Assembly: GCA_023423695.1 (NCBI GenBank)
Contig: JAFAFA010000013.1
Coordinates: forward strand, 62,001 to 126,000
DNA length: 64,000 nt
Reading direction: 5' to 3'
DNA from: Pseudomonadota bacterium
Lineage (GTDB): Bacteria; Pseudomonadota; Alphaproteobacteria; Azospirillales; Azospirillaceae
The notes under the pieces: model-generated
Seen by the model: the letters and a program-made list of their open reading frames with translations, nothing else
What the model was told of the DNA's origin: nothing
The model's database searches: none
Made by a program: the position numbers and the translations under genes
Shown: piece after piece, positions 44,871 to 53,622 of the stretch
How positions within the stretch are numbered: the stretch's first letter is position 1
Layout: each line of letters starts with the position of its first letter

Positions 44871-46082
44871 ATGAGCGACACCGGCACCAAACCCGTCAAG
44901 AAGTACCCGCCGATCCATCTGCAGGCCGGCCGCCAGCGGCGCGTCATGCAGGGGCATCCCTGGGTCTATTCCAACGAAGTCCAGATGGACACCATCGCCA
45001 AGGCGGTCCCGCCCGGCAGTCCGGTGCGGCTTCTGGACCCCGGCGGGACGCCGTTGGGCATCTACACCTTCAATCCGCACACGCTGATCGCCGCGCGGCT
45101 GCTGTCGAACGATCCGGCGACCGTGGTGGATCACGCCTTCATCACCGACCGGCTGCGCCGTGCGGTCGAACTGCGCGAGCGGCTGTTCTCCCGTCCCTTC
45201 TACCGCGTCGTCCATGCCGAGGCCGACGGGCTGCCCGGCCTGATCGTCGACCGCTTCGACGACGTGGTGACGGTCCAGGCCAACTCCGTGTTCATGGACA
45301 ACCGGATCGACGACATCCTGGCCGCCGTCGACGAGGTGATGGCGCCGCGCGCGATCATCCTGCGTAACGACAGCACTCAGCGGGCGCTGGAAGGGCTGAC
45401 GGAGGAGACCCGGCTGGCGAAGGGCGAGATCGACGGTCCGATCCGGCTGGAAGAGAATGGCGTGACCTTCTTCGCCAACCCGCTGGACGGCCAGAAGACC
45501 GGCTGGTTCTATGATCAGCGCGACAACCGCGCCTTCATCGCCTCGCTCGCCAAGGGCGGGCGCGCCATCGACTTCTACAGCTACAACGGCGGCTTCGGCA
45601 TCCAGTGCGCGGTGGCCGGCGCCACCCAGGTGGTCGCGGTAGACCGCTCCGCCCTGGCCCTGGAGAACGCCACCCGCGCCGCTGAGGCCAACGGCGTCGC
45701 CGACCGGTTCGAGGCGCGCAAGGCCGACGCCTTCCAGGAGATGGAGCGTCTGGGCGCCGCCGGCGAGACCTTCCAGGTGGTGGTCGCCGATCCGCCGGCC
45801 TTCGTGAAGTCGAAGAAGGATCTGGCGGCCGGCAGCCGTGCCTACCGCAAGATGGCGCGTCTGGCTGCGAAGATCACGGCACCCGGCGGCTATCTGCTCT
45901 GCGGGTCGTGCAGCCACAATGTCGACCCGCCGACCTTCGCCGAGCAGGTCGCCCGCGGCCTGCACGACGCCGGCCGCACCGGCCGCATCCTGCGCAGCGC
46001 CGGTGCCGGCCCGGACCACCCGGTCCACCCGCACCTGCCGGAATCGGCCTATCTCAAGGCGATCGTTCTGCAACTGGATTGA
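44871..46082 (+). CDS. rlmI: RlmI-like 23S rRNA methyltransferase
   Basis: 403 residues from the ATG at 44871. An N-terminal PUA domain (HPWVYSNEVQMD and following) is joined to a Rossmann methyltransferase with the SAM motif DFYSYNGGFGIQCA, the VVADPPAFVKSKKD active-site loop and LLCGSCSHNV. RlmI makes 5-methylcytosine in 23S rRNA; the same architecture is also found in other RNA m5C enzymes. A palindromic repeat follows. Confidence 0.88.
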   Translation: MSDTGTKPVKKYPPIHLQAGRQRRVMQGHPWVYSNEVQMDTIAKAVPPGSPVRLLDPGGTPLGIYTFNPHTLIAARLLSNDPATVVDHAFITDRLRRAVELRERLFSRPFYRVVHAEADGLPGLIVDRFDDVVTVQANSVFMDNRIDDILAAVDEVMAPRAIILRNDSTQRALEGLTEETRLAKGEIDGPIRLEENGVTFFANPLDGQKTGWFYDQRDNRAFIASLAKGGRAIDFYSYNGGFGIQCAVAGATQVVAVDRSALALENATRAAEANGVADRFEARKADAFQEMERLGAAGETFQVVVADPPAFVKSKKDLAAGSRAYRKMARLAAKITAPGGYLLCGSCSHNVDPPTFAEQVARGLHDAGRTGRILRSAGAGPDHPVHPHLPESAYLKAIVLQLD

Positions 46083-46099
46083 TGGCGTTCGGCTTCGAT

Positions 46100-46205
46100 T
46101 GCCCCCTCCCCGACCCTCCCCCACTTCGTGGGAGAGGGAGTTAAGTGCGAGTGCGGCGGCAGTTCCCTCTCCCACCGAAGGTGGGGGAGGGTTAGGGAGG
46201 GGGCA
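46100..46205. repeat. Nested palindromic intergenic repeat, copy 3
   Basis: The left arm is TGCCCCCTCCCCGACCCTCC followed by a hairpin (CCCCCACTTCGTGGGAG); the right arm is the inverse and ends GTTAGGGAGGGGGCA. About 40-base arms and a 25-base centre. It closely matches copy 2 (16670-16770). Located between convergent genes, it could also end transcription on both strands. Confidence 0.85.
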
Positions 46206-46213
46206 TCAGACGC

Positions 46214-47545
46214 TCACCGCTCGAACAGGCCGACCAACTCAACGTGCGCCGACCACAGGAACTGGTCGACCGGCCAGACCTTCACCAGACGATAGCCGCC
46301 ATCCACCAGCAGCCGGGCGTCGCGGGCGAAGCTGGCGGGATTGCAGGACACGCCCACCACCCGCGGCACTTTGCTGCCGGCGAGCGCCGCCGCCTGGGCC
46401 ACGGCACCGGCGCGCGGCGGGTCGAACACCACCGTGTCGTAGCGGTTGAGCTCCTTGGCGCTCAGCGGATTTTCGAACAGGTCGCGACGCTCCACCGTCA
46501 GCCGCAACCCCTGCACCGAGCGGCCGAGCGCCGCCACCGCAGGCTCGTCGCCTTCCACCGCATGAACCGCGGCTTGTTGAGCAAGTGGAATGGAAAAGGT
46601 GCCGATGCCCGCGAACAGGTCGGCGATGCGGGACGCCGGCCCCACCCCCTCGCGCACCGCGGCGACCAGGGCGGCTTCCCCCTCGGCACTGGCCTGCAGA
46701 AAGGCGCCGGGCGGCGGCTGGATCGGAACGCCTGCGAAACGAATGAAGGCCGGGCGGCGGTTCGCCACCGGTTCCGGCGCCGCGCGGTCGGTGGGTTGCC
46801 AAGCGATGCGGGCTATGCGCTCCGGCTCGAAGGCGACCAGTGCCTCACGGGCGGCGCGGTCGAGGCTGCGCGGCCCGACCAGCAGCAGGTCAGTCCCGCC
46901 CTCCAGATCGGTCAGCACCACGTCGGCATCCCCGCCATCCGGCAGCAGGTCGGACAGCAGGATGCGCAGGGGCTCCACCAGGGCGAACAGGCGGGGCGCC
47001 AGGATCGGGCATTCCTCCAGATCGACCAGCCGGTGGCTCTGCCGCTCGTTGAAGCCGAACCAGACCCGCTTGCCACGCTTCAGCGCGGCAAAACGGGCAC
47101 GGCGGCGGGCGGCGGCAGGCGTACGCGCCAACGGTTCCAGAGCGACATCGCCAAGCCCGACCCGCTCCAGCGCGCCGCGCACCATCCCGCTGTTCCAGGC
47201 GGCGTAGGCGGCATCGTCCATCTGCTGAAGCGTACAGCCGCCGCAACGGCCGAAATGGCGGCAGGGCGGCGTTTGGCGACCGGGGCCGGGTTCAAGAACC
47301 TCAAGCAGGTCCGCCCGTACGCCCTCCCCTTTGCCGTCGCCATCGGCCGCACGTACACGCACGCGGTCGCCGGTCACCGTGTAGGGAACGAACAGACGCA
47401 AGCCTTCGGCAAAGGCAATCCCGTCACCGCGCGCACCGACATCGGTGATGCTCACCTCAAGTTCCCACGTTTCGGCGGGAGCATGGGCGGTCTTGCGGGC
47501 GGGCTGGCGTCCCTTGGCGAAGGGGCGCTTTGCGGGGCGCGTCAT
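46214..47545 (-). CDS. TrmA/RlmD-type 23S rRNA (uracil-5)-methyltransferase
   Basis: 443 residues. TRAM domain (about 27-85), then the iron-sulfur cysteines CRHFGRCGGC and later ECPIL, a SAM fold with IADLFAGIGTFSIPL and VVFDPPRAG, and the nucleophile Cys in VSCNPASFARDARLL. It methylates uridine at C5 in rRNA (RlmD/RlmC type). The N-terminus is basic (RPAKRPFAKGRQPARK). Convergent with rlmI across the repeat. Confidence 0.92.
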   Translation of the reverse strand: MTRPAKRPFAKGRQPARKTAHAPAETWELEVSITDVGARGDGIAFAEGLRLFVPYTVTGDRVRVRAADGDGKGEGVRADLLEVLEPGPGRQTPPCRHFGRCGGCTLQQMDDAAYAAWNSGMVRGALERVGLGDVALEPLARTPAAARRRARFAALKRGKRVWFGFNERQSHRLVDLEECPILAPRLFALVEPLRILLSDLLPDGGDADVVLTDLEGGTDLLLVGPRSLDRAAREALVAFEPERIARIAWQPTDRAAPEPVANRRPAFIRFAGVPIQPPPGAFLQASAEGEAALVAAVREGVGPASRIADLFAGIGTFSIPLAQQAAVHAVEGDEPAVAALGRSVQGLRLTVERRDLFENPLSAKELNRYDTVVFDPPRAGAVAQAAALAGSKVPRVVGVSCNPASFARDARLLVDGGYRLVKVWPVDQFLWSAHVELVGLFER

Positions 47546-47585
47546 GTCGAAGGTCCGTTGGATGCGGGTCTACAGCGCCCCCCCT

Positions 47586-48008
47586 TTACGCCTCCAGCAG
47601 CTTGGCGCGCAACGGTTCCGGGATCGGGGTCGGGCGATGGGCCGCCTTGTCGACGATCACCGCCACCGCCTCCTGGGTGGCGATGCAGAGGTCGCCCAGG
47701 AAGATGGCGCAGCCCAGCGTGATGGAGCTGGTTCCCAGCCGTAGGGTCCGCGCGCCGATGCGCACCGTGTTGGGGTAGAGCAGTTCCGCCTTGTATTCGA
47801 TCAGGCTGCGGGCCAGCACGACGGTCCAGGGGTCCTCGTCGCGGAAGCCGCCGGCACCATGCAGCAGGGCGATGCGCGCCTGTTCGAAGAAGACGCCGAT
47901 GGCGTTGTTGTTGACGTGCCCGACCGCGTCCAGATCGTTGAAGCGCACGCGCTCCTCCCACCAGAAGCGATAGAGGTCGGGGCTGGTCAGGTCGGGCGTG
48001 CCGGTCAT
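47586..48008 (-). CDS. Acyl-CoA thioesterase (hot-dog fold)
   Basis: 140 residues with the 4-hydroxybenzoyl-CoA/YbgC-type motif: the catalytic Asp in FNDLDAVGHVNNNAIGVF, then helix FFEQARIALLH and the strand RIGARTLRLGTSSITL. These enzymes hydrolyse acyl-CoA thioesters; the chain length is unknown. Divergent from the small gene at 48188. Confidence 0.9.
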   Translation of the reverse strand: MTGTPDLTSPDLYRFWWEERVRFNDLDAVGHVNNNAIGVFFEQARIALLHGAGGFRDEDPWTVVLARSLIEYKAELLYPNTVRIGARTLRLGTSSITLGCAIFLGDLCIATQEAVAVIVDKAAHRPTPIPEPLRAKLLEA

Positions 48009-48187
48009 GCTGTTCCCTTGCCGTATAGGTCAATCCGATTCCGGACTGTGGCGTATGGTCGGGGGGCGACGCAAGCCCGGCTTCCCGTTTACGGGCTCTA
48101 TTTGCGGCGGACCCCGCGAATTCCCGCGCCAATCGCCGATTGGGCGTGTTATTGGAGTCGGACCAACCCTCCGCAACGGACCGGACG

Positions 48188-48433
48188 ATGAGCAAGGACA
48201 CCACCAACCAGACGGCCGAGGCGCTGTTCGAAAAGGCGCTGTCGATCGCCGAAAAGCATCTGGATGAGGCGATCAAGGAAGGTGGCCCGCTCGGCCCCTA
48301 CATCGCCGTCGCCATGATCGAGGCCGCGGTGAACGCCGCCGTGGACGAGACCAGCCACGAAGACGTGATCGACATGCTGCGCGACCTCGCCGCCCAGATC
48401 GAGGCGGACGCCGACGAGGCGGAAGAGGACTAA
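48188..48433 (+). CDS. Small acidic helical protein
   Basis: 81 residues from the ATG at 48188. Helical (TAEALFEKALSIAEKHLDEA, then VAMIEAAVNAAV) with an acidic end. No Cys, signal or membrane segment. I do not recognise it. Its stop is only 3 bases from the end of the PotC-like gene on the other strand. Confidence 0.62.
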   Translation: MSKDTTNQTAEALFEKALSIAEKHLDEAIKEGGPLGPYIAVAMIEAAVNAAVDETSHEDVIDMLRDLAAQIEADADEAEED

Positions 48434-48436
48434 GTC

Positions 48437-49264
48437 TCAGGCCGACTCCAAGGCTGCTGCGGACCCTGCCTGCCGGCGCGCCTCGCGCCGGCGCAGGATC
48501 TCGTAGGCGACGGCCCCCAGGATGGTCAGCGCGATCAGCACCAGCGACAGCGCGTTGACCGCCGGAGTCAGGCCGGTGCGTACCTTGGTCGCGATGTAGA
48601 CGGTCAGGGTGGTGTCCAGCCCGCGCACGAACAGCGTGGTGTTGTAGTTCTCGAAGCTCTGCAGGAATGCCAGCAGGGACGCCGACAGGATCGCCGGCAT
48701 CAGGTACGGCAGAGTGATACGCCGGAACACCTGCCCATGCGTGGCGCCGAGGTCGAGCGCAGCCTCCTCCAGCACCGGGTCGAACCGCTCCAGCCTTGCC
48801 GAGAACAGCAGCATGGCATAGGCGGCGATGAAGCTCGACTGCGCGACCACGGTCAGGAACAGCCCGCCGCTGACCCCGAACCATTCCCGCCAGAACACCA
48901 GGGTGGAGATGCCGACGATCACCCCCGGCGTCAGCAGCGGCGACACCATCAGCGCGTAGAGGAAGGTCCTGGCCCGGCTGTGCAGCCGGTCGAGCAGCAG
49001 CGCCGCCGCCAGCCCAAGCGGCACGGCCAGTGCGATCACCCCCGCCCCCACCATCAGGCTGGTCCCCAGCGCCGCCCACATGCGCTGGTCGTCCCACAGC
49101 GCCTGGAACCAGGTCAGCGTGAAGCCCATCCACGGCGTCACGGTGGGAAAGCGGCTGCTGTTGAAGGTCGCCGCCGCCATGATGCCCAGCGGCAGGAACA
49201 GATAGCCGAAGAACAGCACCAGATAGGCGCCGGTCAGCAGGCGGCGGAGACGGGCGGCGGTCAT
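48437..49264 (-). CDS. Polyamine/iron-type ABC permease (PotC-like)
   Basis: 275 residues with six predicted helices, the first LVLFFGYLFLPLGIMAAATF. The coupling loop is EEAALDLGATHGQVFRRITL, the PotC/CysW type. It follows the PotB-like gene by four bases. No ATPase or binding protein is adjacent, so the pair depends on parts encoded elsewhere. The substrate is unknown; PotBC relatives import spermidine, putrescine or 2-aminoethylphosphonate. Confidence 0.92.
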   Translation of the reverse strand: MTAARLRRLLTGAYLVLFFGYLFLPLGIMAAATFNSSRFPTVTPWMGFTLTWFQALWDDQRMWAALGTSLMVGAGVIALAVPLGLAAALLLDRLHSRARTFLYALMVSPLLTPGVIVGISTLVFWREWFGVSGGLFLTVVAQSSFIAAYAMLLFSARLERFDPVLEEAALDLGATHGQVFRRITLPYLMPAILSASLLAFLQSFENYNTTLFVRGLDTTLTVYIATKVRTGLTPAVNALSLVLIALTILGAVAYEILRRREARRQAGSAAALESA

Positions 49265-49268
49265 AATC

Positions 49269-50153
49269 TCACTTCGCTATGTCTGCAAGCCCGACGCGGA
49301 ACAGCCGCATCGCGCCGAGGATGAAGCCGATGCACAGCACCAGCAGGATGAAGGCGTAGGCCGCCCCCTGGTTCCAGTTTCCGCCCTCGAAGAACCAGTT
49401 GTAGATGATCTCGGTGAACCAGCGGCTGTTCGGTCCGCCCAGCAGGGCCGGCACGGCATAGCTGCCGGCCGCCAGCATGAAGGTCATGATGCAGCCGACG
49501 GCGATGCCGGGCTTGGCATGGGGCAGCACGATGCGGCGGTGGATGCGCAGCCAGCCGGCGCCCAGGTCCCGCGCCGCCTCGATCTGGTTGCGGTCCAGCG
49601 ATTCGATGGCGTTGTAGAGCGGGAAGACCATGAACAGGATGTAGACATACACCATGCCGACGATCACCCCGCCGTCGCCGCCGAGGAAGCGCCGCGGCTC
49701 GTCGATGATGCCAAGATTCAGCAGGATCGCGTTCAGCGGCCCGTTGAAGGCCAGGATGATGTACCAGGAGAAGGTGCGCAGCAGTTCGTTGATCCAGAAG
49801 GGCACGACCAGCATCAGGATCAGCAGCGGCAGCCGCCGCTTCGGCGCCACCTGCGCCAGATAGAAGGCGACCGGATAGCAGACGGCCAGCGTGGTCGCCG
49901 TGACCAGGGCGCTGGCCCAGATCGTCTTCAGGAAGATCGCCAGATGGATCTGGTTGGTCCACAGGGTCAGGTAATTCCTGACCGTGAACACGTCCTCCGG
50001 CCCGCCGAGCTTGGACGGCGGCAGAGACGGCCGGAAGGAGAAGCCGATCATCATCAGCTGCGGCAGCACCACCAGCAGCGCCAGCCACAGCGCCACCGCC
50101 AGCAGGATCGCCCCGGTCAGAACCGTGCCGTACCGGCGAAGAACCTCCGTCAT
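49269..50153 (-). CDS. Polyamine/iron-type ABC permease (PotB-like)
   Basis: 294 residues with six predicted helices. A long periplasmic segment after helix 1 (RPSLPPSKLGGPEDVFTVRN) and the coupling loop EAARDLGAGWLRIHRRIVL. It forms a heteromeric pore with the PotC-like protein. The upstream gap to 50272 contains no other transporter gene. Confidence 0.92.
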   Translation of the reverse strand: MTEVLRRYGTVLTGAILLAVALWLALLVVLPQLMMIGFSFRPSLPPSKLGGPEDVFTVRNYLTLWTNQIHLAIFLKTIWASALVTATTLAVCYPVAFYLAQVAPKRRLPLLILMLVVPFWINELLRTFSWYIILAFNGPLNAILLNLGIIDEPRRFLGGDGGVIVGMVYVYILFMVFPLYNAIESLDRNQIEAARDLGAGWLRIHRRIVLPHAKPGIAVGCIMTFMLAAGSYAVPALLGGPNSRWFTEIIYNWFFEGGNWNQGAAYAFILLVLCIGFILGAMRLFRVGLADIAK

Positions 50154-50271
50154 TCGGGCGCTGCTCCAGCCTGTTGGACCGGTCCGACGCCTAACATGGG
50201 GATTCCCGCCGGCGCAAGCGCGGCTATATGACGATGACGTTCAGACGAGGGGCAGCCGATCGGTTGCCCGA

Positions 50272-51048
50272 TCAGCCGAGATTGTGTTTGGCCACCACCG
50301 CGGCGAAGTCGTCGCCGAAATGCTCACCGACGCGGATGACGGAGACGCCCTGCGGGATCTCCTTCAGCGACGGATGGTCGAGGTTCAACGAGGTCAGCAG
50401 CGCCATCGGCACATGATGGGTCACGCTCATGGCGCGCAGGCCGCGGATCAGGTCGAGGCCGGACAGGCCGTCCATCACCATCGACGCGATGACCATGTCC
50501 GGGGGCACGCGGACGGCGAGGCTGATCGACTCGATCGGGTCTGTCACCGTCATGGTGCGGAAACCGCAGGCCGCCAGTTCCGTCCCCAGCTTCTTGGCGA
50601 CCACCTTGGAGGGGGTGACCAGCATGATCTCGACGTTGCGGACATCGACATCGGTGACCTGGAACTCGTAGCGCACCGGCAGCGCGCGGATGATCCGGTT
50701 GGTCTCTGCCAGCAGCGGCTGTTCGGCGCGGTCGACCAGTTCGGAGATGCGGTCGATGAAGGTTTGGGCGTCGACCAGTTGCTTCTCGTCCAGCCGCTTC
50801 AGGCCGCTGAGGTAATCCTCCAGGCGGTGGGCGACGAGGCTGACGGTGGGATAGCCGAAGCTGGTGCCCATGCCCTTGAAGTTGTGGGCCTCCAGCCGCA
50901 GGACGCCAATGGCCTCCGCATCGCTGCGCTGGCCCTTCACGCGGTCCGCCAGCGTCGCGTTCATCAGCTCCAGCCGGTCGCGCGCGTCGTCCACGAACTC
51001 CATGCGCAAGCGGTCTTCGAGATCGTCGGTCGACAGAGGCGAGGCCAT
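50272..51048 (-). CDS. Hpt domain fused to a degenerate receiver
   Basis: 258 residues from the ATG at 51048. The N-terminal Hpt domain (about 5-115) has the phosphorylatable His55 in EAHNFKGMGTSFG. The C-terminal part (about 140-255) follows receiver secondary structure, but the strand-3 end reads PDMVIASMVMDGLSG where a working receiver has LLDxMMPG, so the Asp is a Ser. Phosphate on the His could come from a separate kinase, yet the fused receiver cannot carry it. It may scaffold or tune a phosphorelay. The neighbour at 51179 is a PadR-like regulator on the same strand. Confidence 0.8.
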   Translation of the reverse strand: MASPLSTDDLEDRLRMEFVDDARDRLELMNATLADRVKGQRSDAEAIGVLRLEAHNFKGMGTSFGYPTVSLVAHRLEDYLSGLKRLDEKQLVDAQTFIDRISELVDRAEQPLLAETNRIIRALPVRYEFQVTDVDVRNVEIMLVTPSKVVAKKLGTELAACGFRTMTVTDPIESISLAVRVPPDMVIASMVMDGLSGLDLIRGLRAMSVTHHVPMALLTSLNLDHPSLKEIPQGVSVIRVGEHFGDDFAAVVAKHNLG

Positions 51049-51178
51049 GGAGGGGATTCCGGCGCGGGAGAAAGAGGTACCCCGAAGGTACACGAAAACC
51101 GTGCGTCGAAACAGACGCGGCGCGCCCCTATGTGCAAGGGCGCGCCGCGCATACCGGAATCACCAAGTCGTGAAACTG

Positions 51179-51724
51179 TCAGAGCCGCGCCAGCAGCCCC
51201 TGGAACCATGCCAGACGGTCTTCCGCCTGGGCGATGTCGAGATCGAGCCAGGAGGCGAAATGCCCTTCGCTGCCGACATTCGCCCGCTTCAGGTCGCCCA
51301 GCCGGGCCAGCTCGGTCTCGCAGAGCGCCACGAGATTGTCGATCTGGTCGCGCTGCGACTCGACGTCCAGCAGGTGCAGGAAACGCAGCTTCAGCGCGAT
51401 GACCAGCTTGTTCAGCCCGTCGGCCGACGGCGCGCGGACATTGGCGCGCATCAGCGTCTCGAACTCCGCCCGGCCGGCTTCGGTCGGACCCAGCAGGGCG
51501 TTGTCTTCCATGCCGCTGCCGTCCAGAGCCTCGATCAGCCCCTCGTAACGCAGCATCTCAAGCGAGGTGCCCATCAGGTCCAGCGACGGCCCCATGATGC
51601 GGTCGAGGAAATGACGCACGGAGCCGGCCAGATCGGCGTAGCGCAGCGGCCCGCCCTGGATCAGGGTGCCCAGGACGACGAGGCGCACAGCCTCCTTCGG
51701 CATCAGCGAGTTGTCACGGTACAT
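51179..51724 (-). CDS. PadR-like winged-helix regulator
   Basis: 181 residues. The first about 90 residues fit a winged helix with RLVVLGTLIQGGPLRYADLA and SLEMLRYEGLIEALDGSG; the rest is helical (LNKLVIALKLRFLHLLDVES) like the PadR C-terminal dimer part. It lies 130 bases before the Hpt/pseudo-receiver gene and 194 bases after hemA on the same strand. The role is unknown. Confidence 0.75.
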   Translation of the reverse strand: MYRDNSLMPKEAVRLVVLGTLIQGGPLRYADLAGSVRHFLDRIMGPSLDLMGTSLEMLRYEGLIEALDGSGMEDNALLGPTEAGRAEFETLMRANVRAPSADGLNKLVIALKLRFLHLLDVESQRDQIDNLVALCETELARLGDLKRANVGSEGHFASWLDLDIAQAEDRLAWFQGLLARL

Positions 51725-51918
51725 GGCGAACCCCCTGGGCGATGCCCTGGAAAAGACGAAGTGGACGGCACGGTCACGGCCGGCCCGCAGCGAAGAAGCT
51801 GAGAACCGGTCGCAACACTACTCCCAATTTAGGGATGGCCGAACCATATGTCCAGAGGACAAAACGTCCTTACCTCCGAAGGGGTCTTTGCCAGGGGCTT
51901 TGACAGGAGGCTTTCGCC

Positions 51919-53133
51919 TCAGGCGGCGAGCCGCAGGTCCAGCCGGCTCCACACGTCCAGCAGCGCGTCCACCAGCATGCCCATCTGCGCGTCGGTGTGC
52001 AGCGGGGTCGGGGTGAAGCGCAGCCGCTCCGTCCCGCGCGGGACGGTGGGATAGTTGATCGGCTGGACGTAGATGTTGTGCCGCTCCAGCAGTTCGTCCG
52101 AGGCGCGCTTGCAGCGGTGGGCGTCGCCGACCATCAGCGGAACGATGTGGCTGACCGACGGCATCACCGGCAGGCCGGCATCGGCGAACATCCGCTTCAG
52201 CGTGGCGGCGCGCTCCTGATGCTTCGTCCGCTCGGTCTGGCTGTTCTTCAGGTGGCGGATGGAGGCGAGCGCGCCCGCCGCCAGCACCGGCGACAGCGAG
52301 GTGGAGAAAATGAAGCCGGCGGCGAAGCTGCGGACGCAGTCGATCAGCGCGCTGGAGCCGGTGATATAGCCGCCCTGCACGCCGAAGGCCTTGCCCAGCG
52401 TGCCCTCGACGATGGTCAGCCGGTCCATGGCGCCGTCGCGCTCGGCCACGCCGGCGCCGCGGGCGCCGTACATGCCGACGGCATGCACCTCGTCCAGGTA
52501 GGTCATGGCGCCGTGCTTGTCGGCAACGTCGCACAGGTCATGGATGGGGGCGATGTCGCCGTCCATCGAATAGACGCTTTCGAACGCCACCACCTTCGGC
52601 CGGCCGGGGGCGATGCCGGACAGCAGTTCGTCCAGGTGCTTGGGGTCGTTGTGGCGGAAGATGTGCTTCTCGGCGCCCGAATTGCGGATGCCGGTGATCA
52701 TCGAGTTGTGGTTCAGCGCGTCCGACAGGATCACGCAGTTGGGCAGGATCTTGCCCAGCGTGGTCAGCGTCGCGTCGTTCGACACATAGCCCGAGGTGAA
52801 GAGCAGGGCCGCTTCCTTGTGGTGCAGGTCGGCCAGTTCGCGTTCCAGCAGCACATGATAGATGTTGGTGCCGGAGATGTTGCGCGTGCCGCCGGCGCCG
52901 GCGCCGACCTGGTCCAGCGCGTCGTGCATCGCCTTCAGCACGTTCGGGTGCTGGCCCATGCCGAGATAGTCGTTGGAGCACCAGACCGTGACCGGACGCT
53001 CGCGCCCGTTGGAATCGCGGAAGGTCGCCGTCGGGAAGTTGCCCGCATGGCGTTCCAGGTTGGCGAACACCCGGTAGCGGCCGTCCTGCTTCAGGGTCGC
53101 AATCTGGTTGCGGAAGAAAGTTTCATAATCCAT
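51919..53133 (-). CDS. hemA: 5-aminolevulinate synthase
   Basis: Joins glycine and succinyl-CoA to give 5-aminolevulinate, first step of heme synthesis by the C4 route of alphaproteobacteria. 404 residues from the ATG at 53133. It has WCSNDYLGMG, GTRNISGTN, DEVHAVG and the PLP lysine K248 in EGTLGKAFGVQGGY. A perfect FNR box lies 121 bases upstream, so low oxygen probably raises heme supply along with the cbb3 oxidase. Confidence 0.97.
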   Translation of the reverse strand: MDYETFFRNQIATLKQDGRYRVFANLERHAGNFPTATFRDSNGRERPVTVWCSNDYLGMGQHPNVLKAMHDALDQVGAGAGGTRNISGTNIYHVLLERELADLHHKEAALLFTSGYVSNDATLTTLGKILPNCVILSDALNHNSMITGIRNSGAEKHIFRHNDPKHLDELLSGIAPGRPKVVAFESVYSMDGDIAPIHDLCDVADKHGAMTYLDEVHAVGMYGARGAGVAERDGAMDRLTIVEGTLGKAFGVQGGYITGSSALIDCVRSFAAGFIFSTSLSPVLAAGALASIRHLKNSQTERTKHQERAATLKRMFADAGLPVMPSVSHIVPLMVGDAHRCKRASDELLERHNIYVQPINYPTVPRGTERLRFTPTPLHTDAQMGMLVDALLDVWSRLDLRLAA

Positions 53134-53622
53134 CGCGCGTTTCCGTTCGCGTTCGTCCACACGGTCGGCTGCACCGCTCAGAACATAAGGGCTAGGCCAT
53201 TCGTCCGGCGCATCGAGAGAATGGCATGATCGTTACCGATACGCCACCCGGCATTGATCGAAATCAAGCCGCCGTCGCATGGGACCTTCGCACAAATGGG
53301 ATGGTCGCATGCCTTGTGGATGGCGCATGGCCGTGTCCCGCCGTCAGGGTGACAAGCTGCCATGACTTGGGACCGACCGCGAAAATATGGGCTGTACTTC
53401 CACAATGACCATGGGCGCAGTCCGGGAATACGTGCGCATGCCTGCCTTGTCCCGCCCGTCACTGGAAAGGGCTGCAGGATCGTCCATAGCGGCGGGAAGG
53501 CATGGCCCCTGCCGCAACAGGGTGCCGGACGCGAGAAACCGGCCAGAAAAGCTCCCATCGCGCGCTTTCGCCGAGCCTGCCCCCAAGGCAGCCGGCCCGG
53601 CGGGTGCGGACGGGGGTTATCC
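53134..53622. other. Intergenic region upstream of hemA, with FNR box
   Basis: About 490 bases between hemA and upp, both minus strand, with the FNR box at 53254. Short open frames on both strands look like chance; none has a convincing ribosome binding site or known pattern. It should hold the hemA promoter and the upp terminator. Confidence 0.5.
53254..53267. promoter_or_regulatory. FNR box upstream of hemA
   Basis: TTGAT-CGAA-ATCAA, an exact match to the FNR/FixK consensus TTGAT-N4-ATCAA. It is 121 bases before the hemA ATG. Confidence 0.85.

Noticed and set aside
48129..48143. CCAATC-GCC-GATTGG dyad before the 81-residue gene
   Set aside because: Arms of six bases are likely by chance in this sequence and no further support was found.
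53226..53408. A 60-codon frame upstream of hemA
   Set aside because: No ribosome binding site, mixed composition, and it overlaps the FNR box and promoter region.
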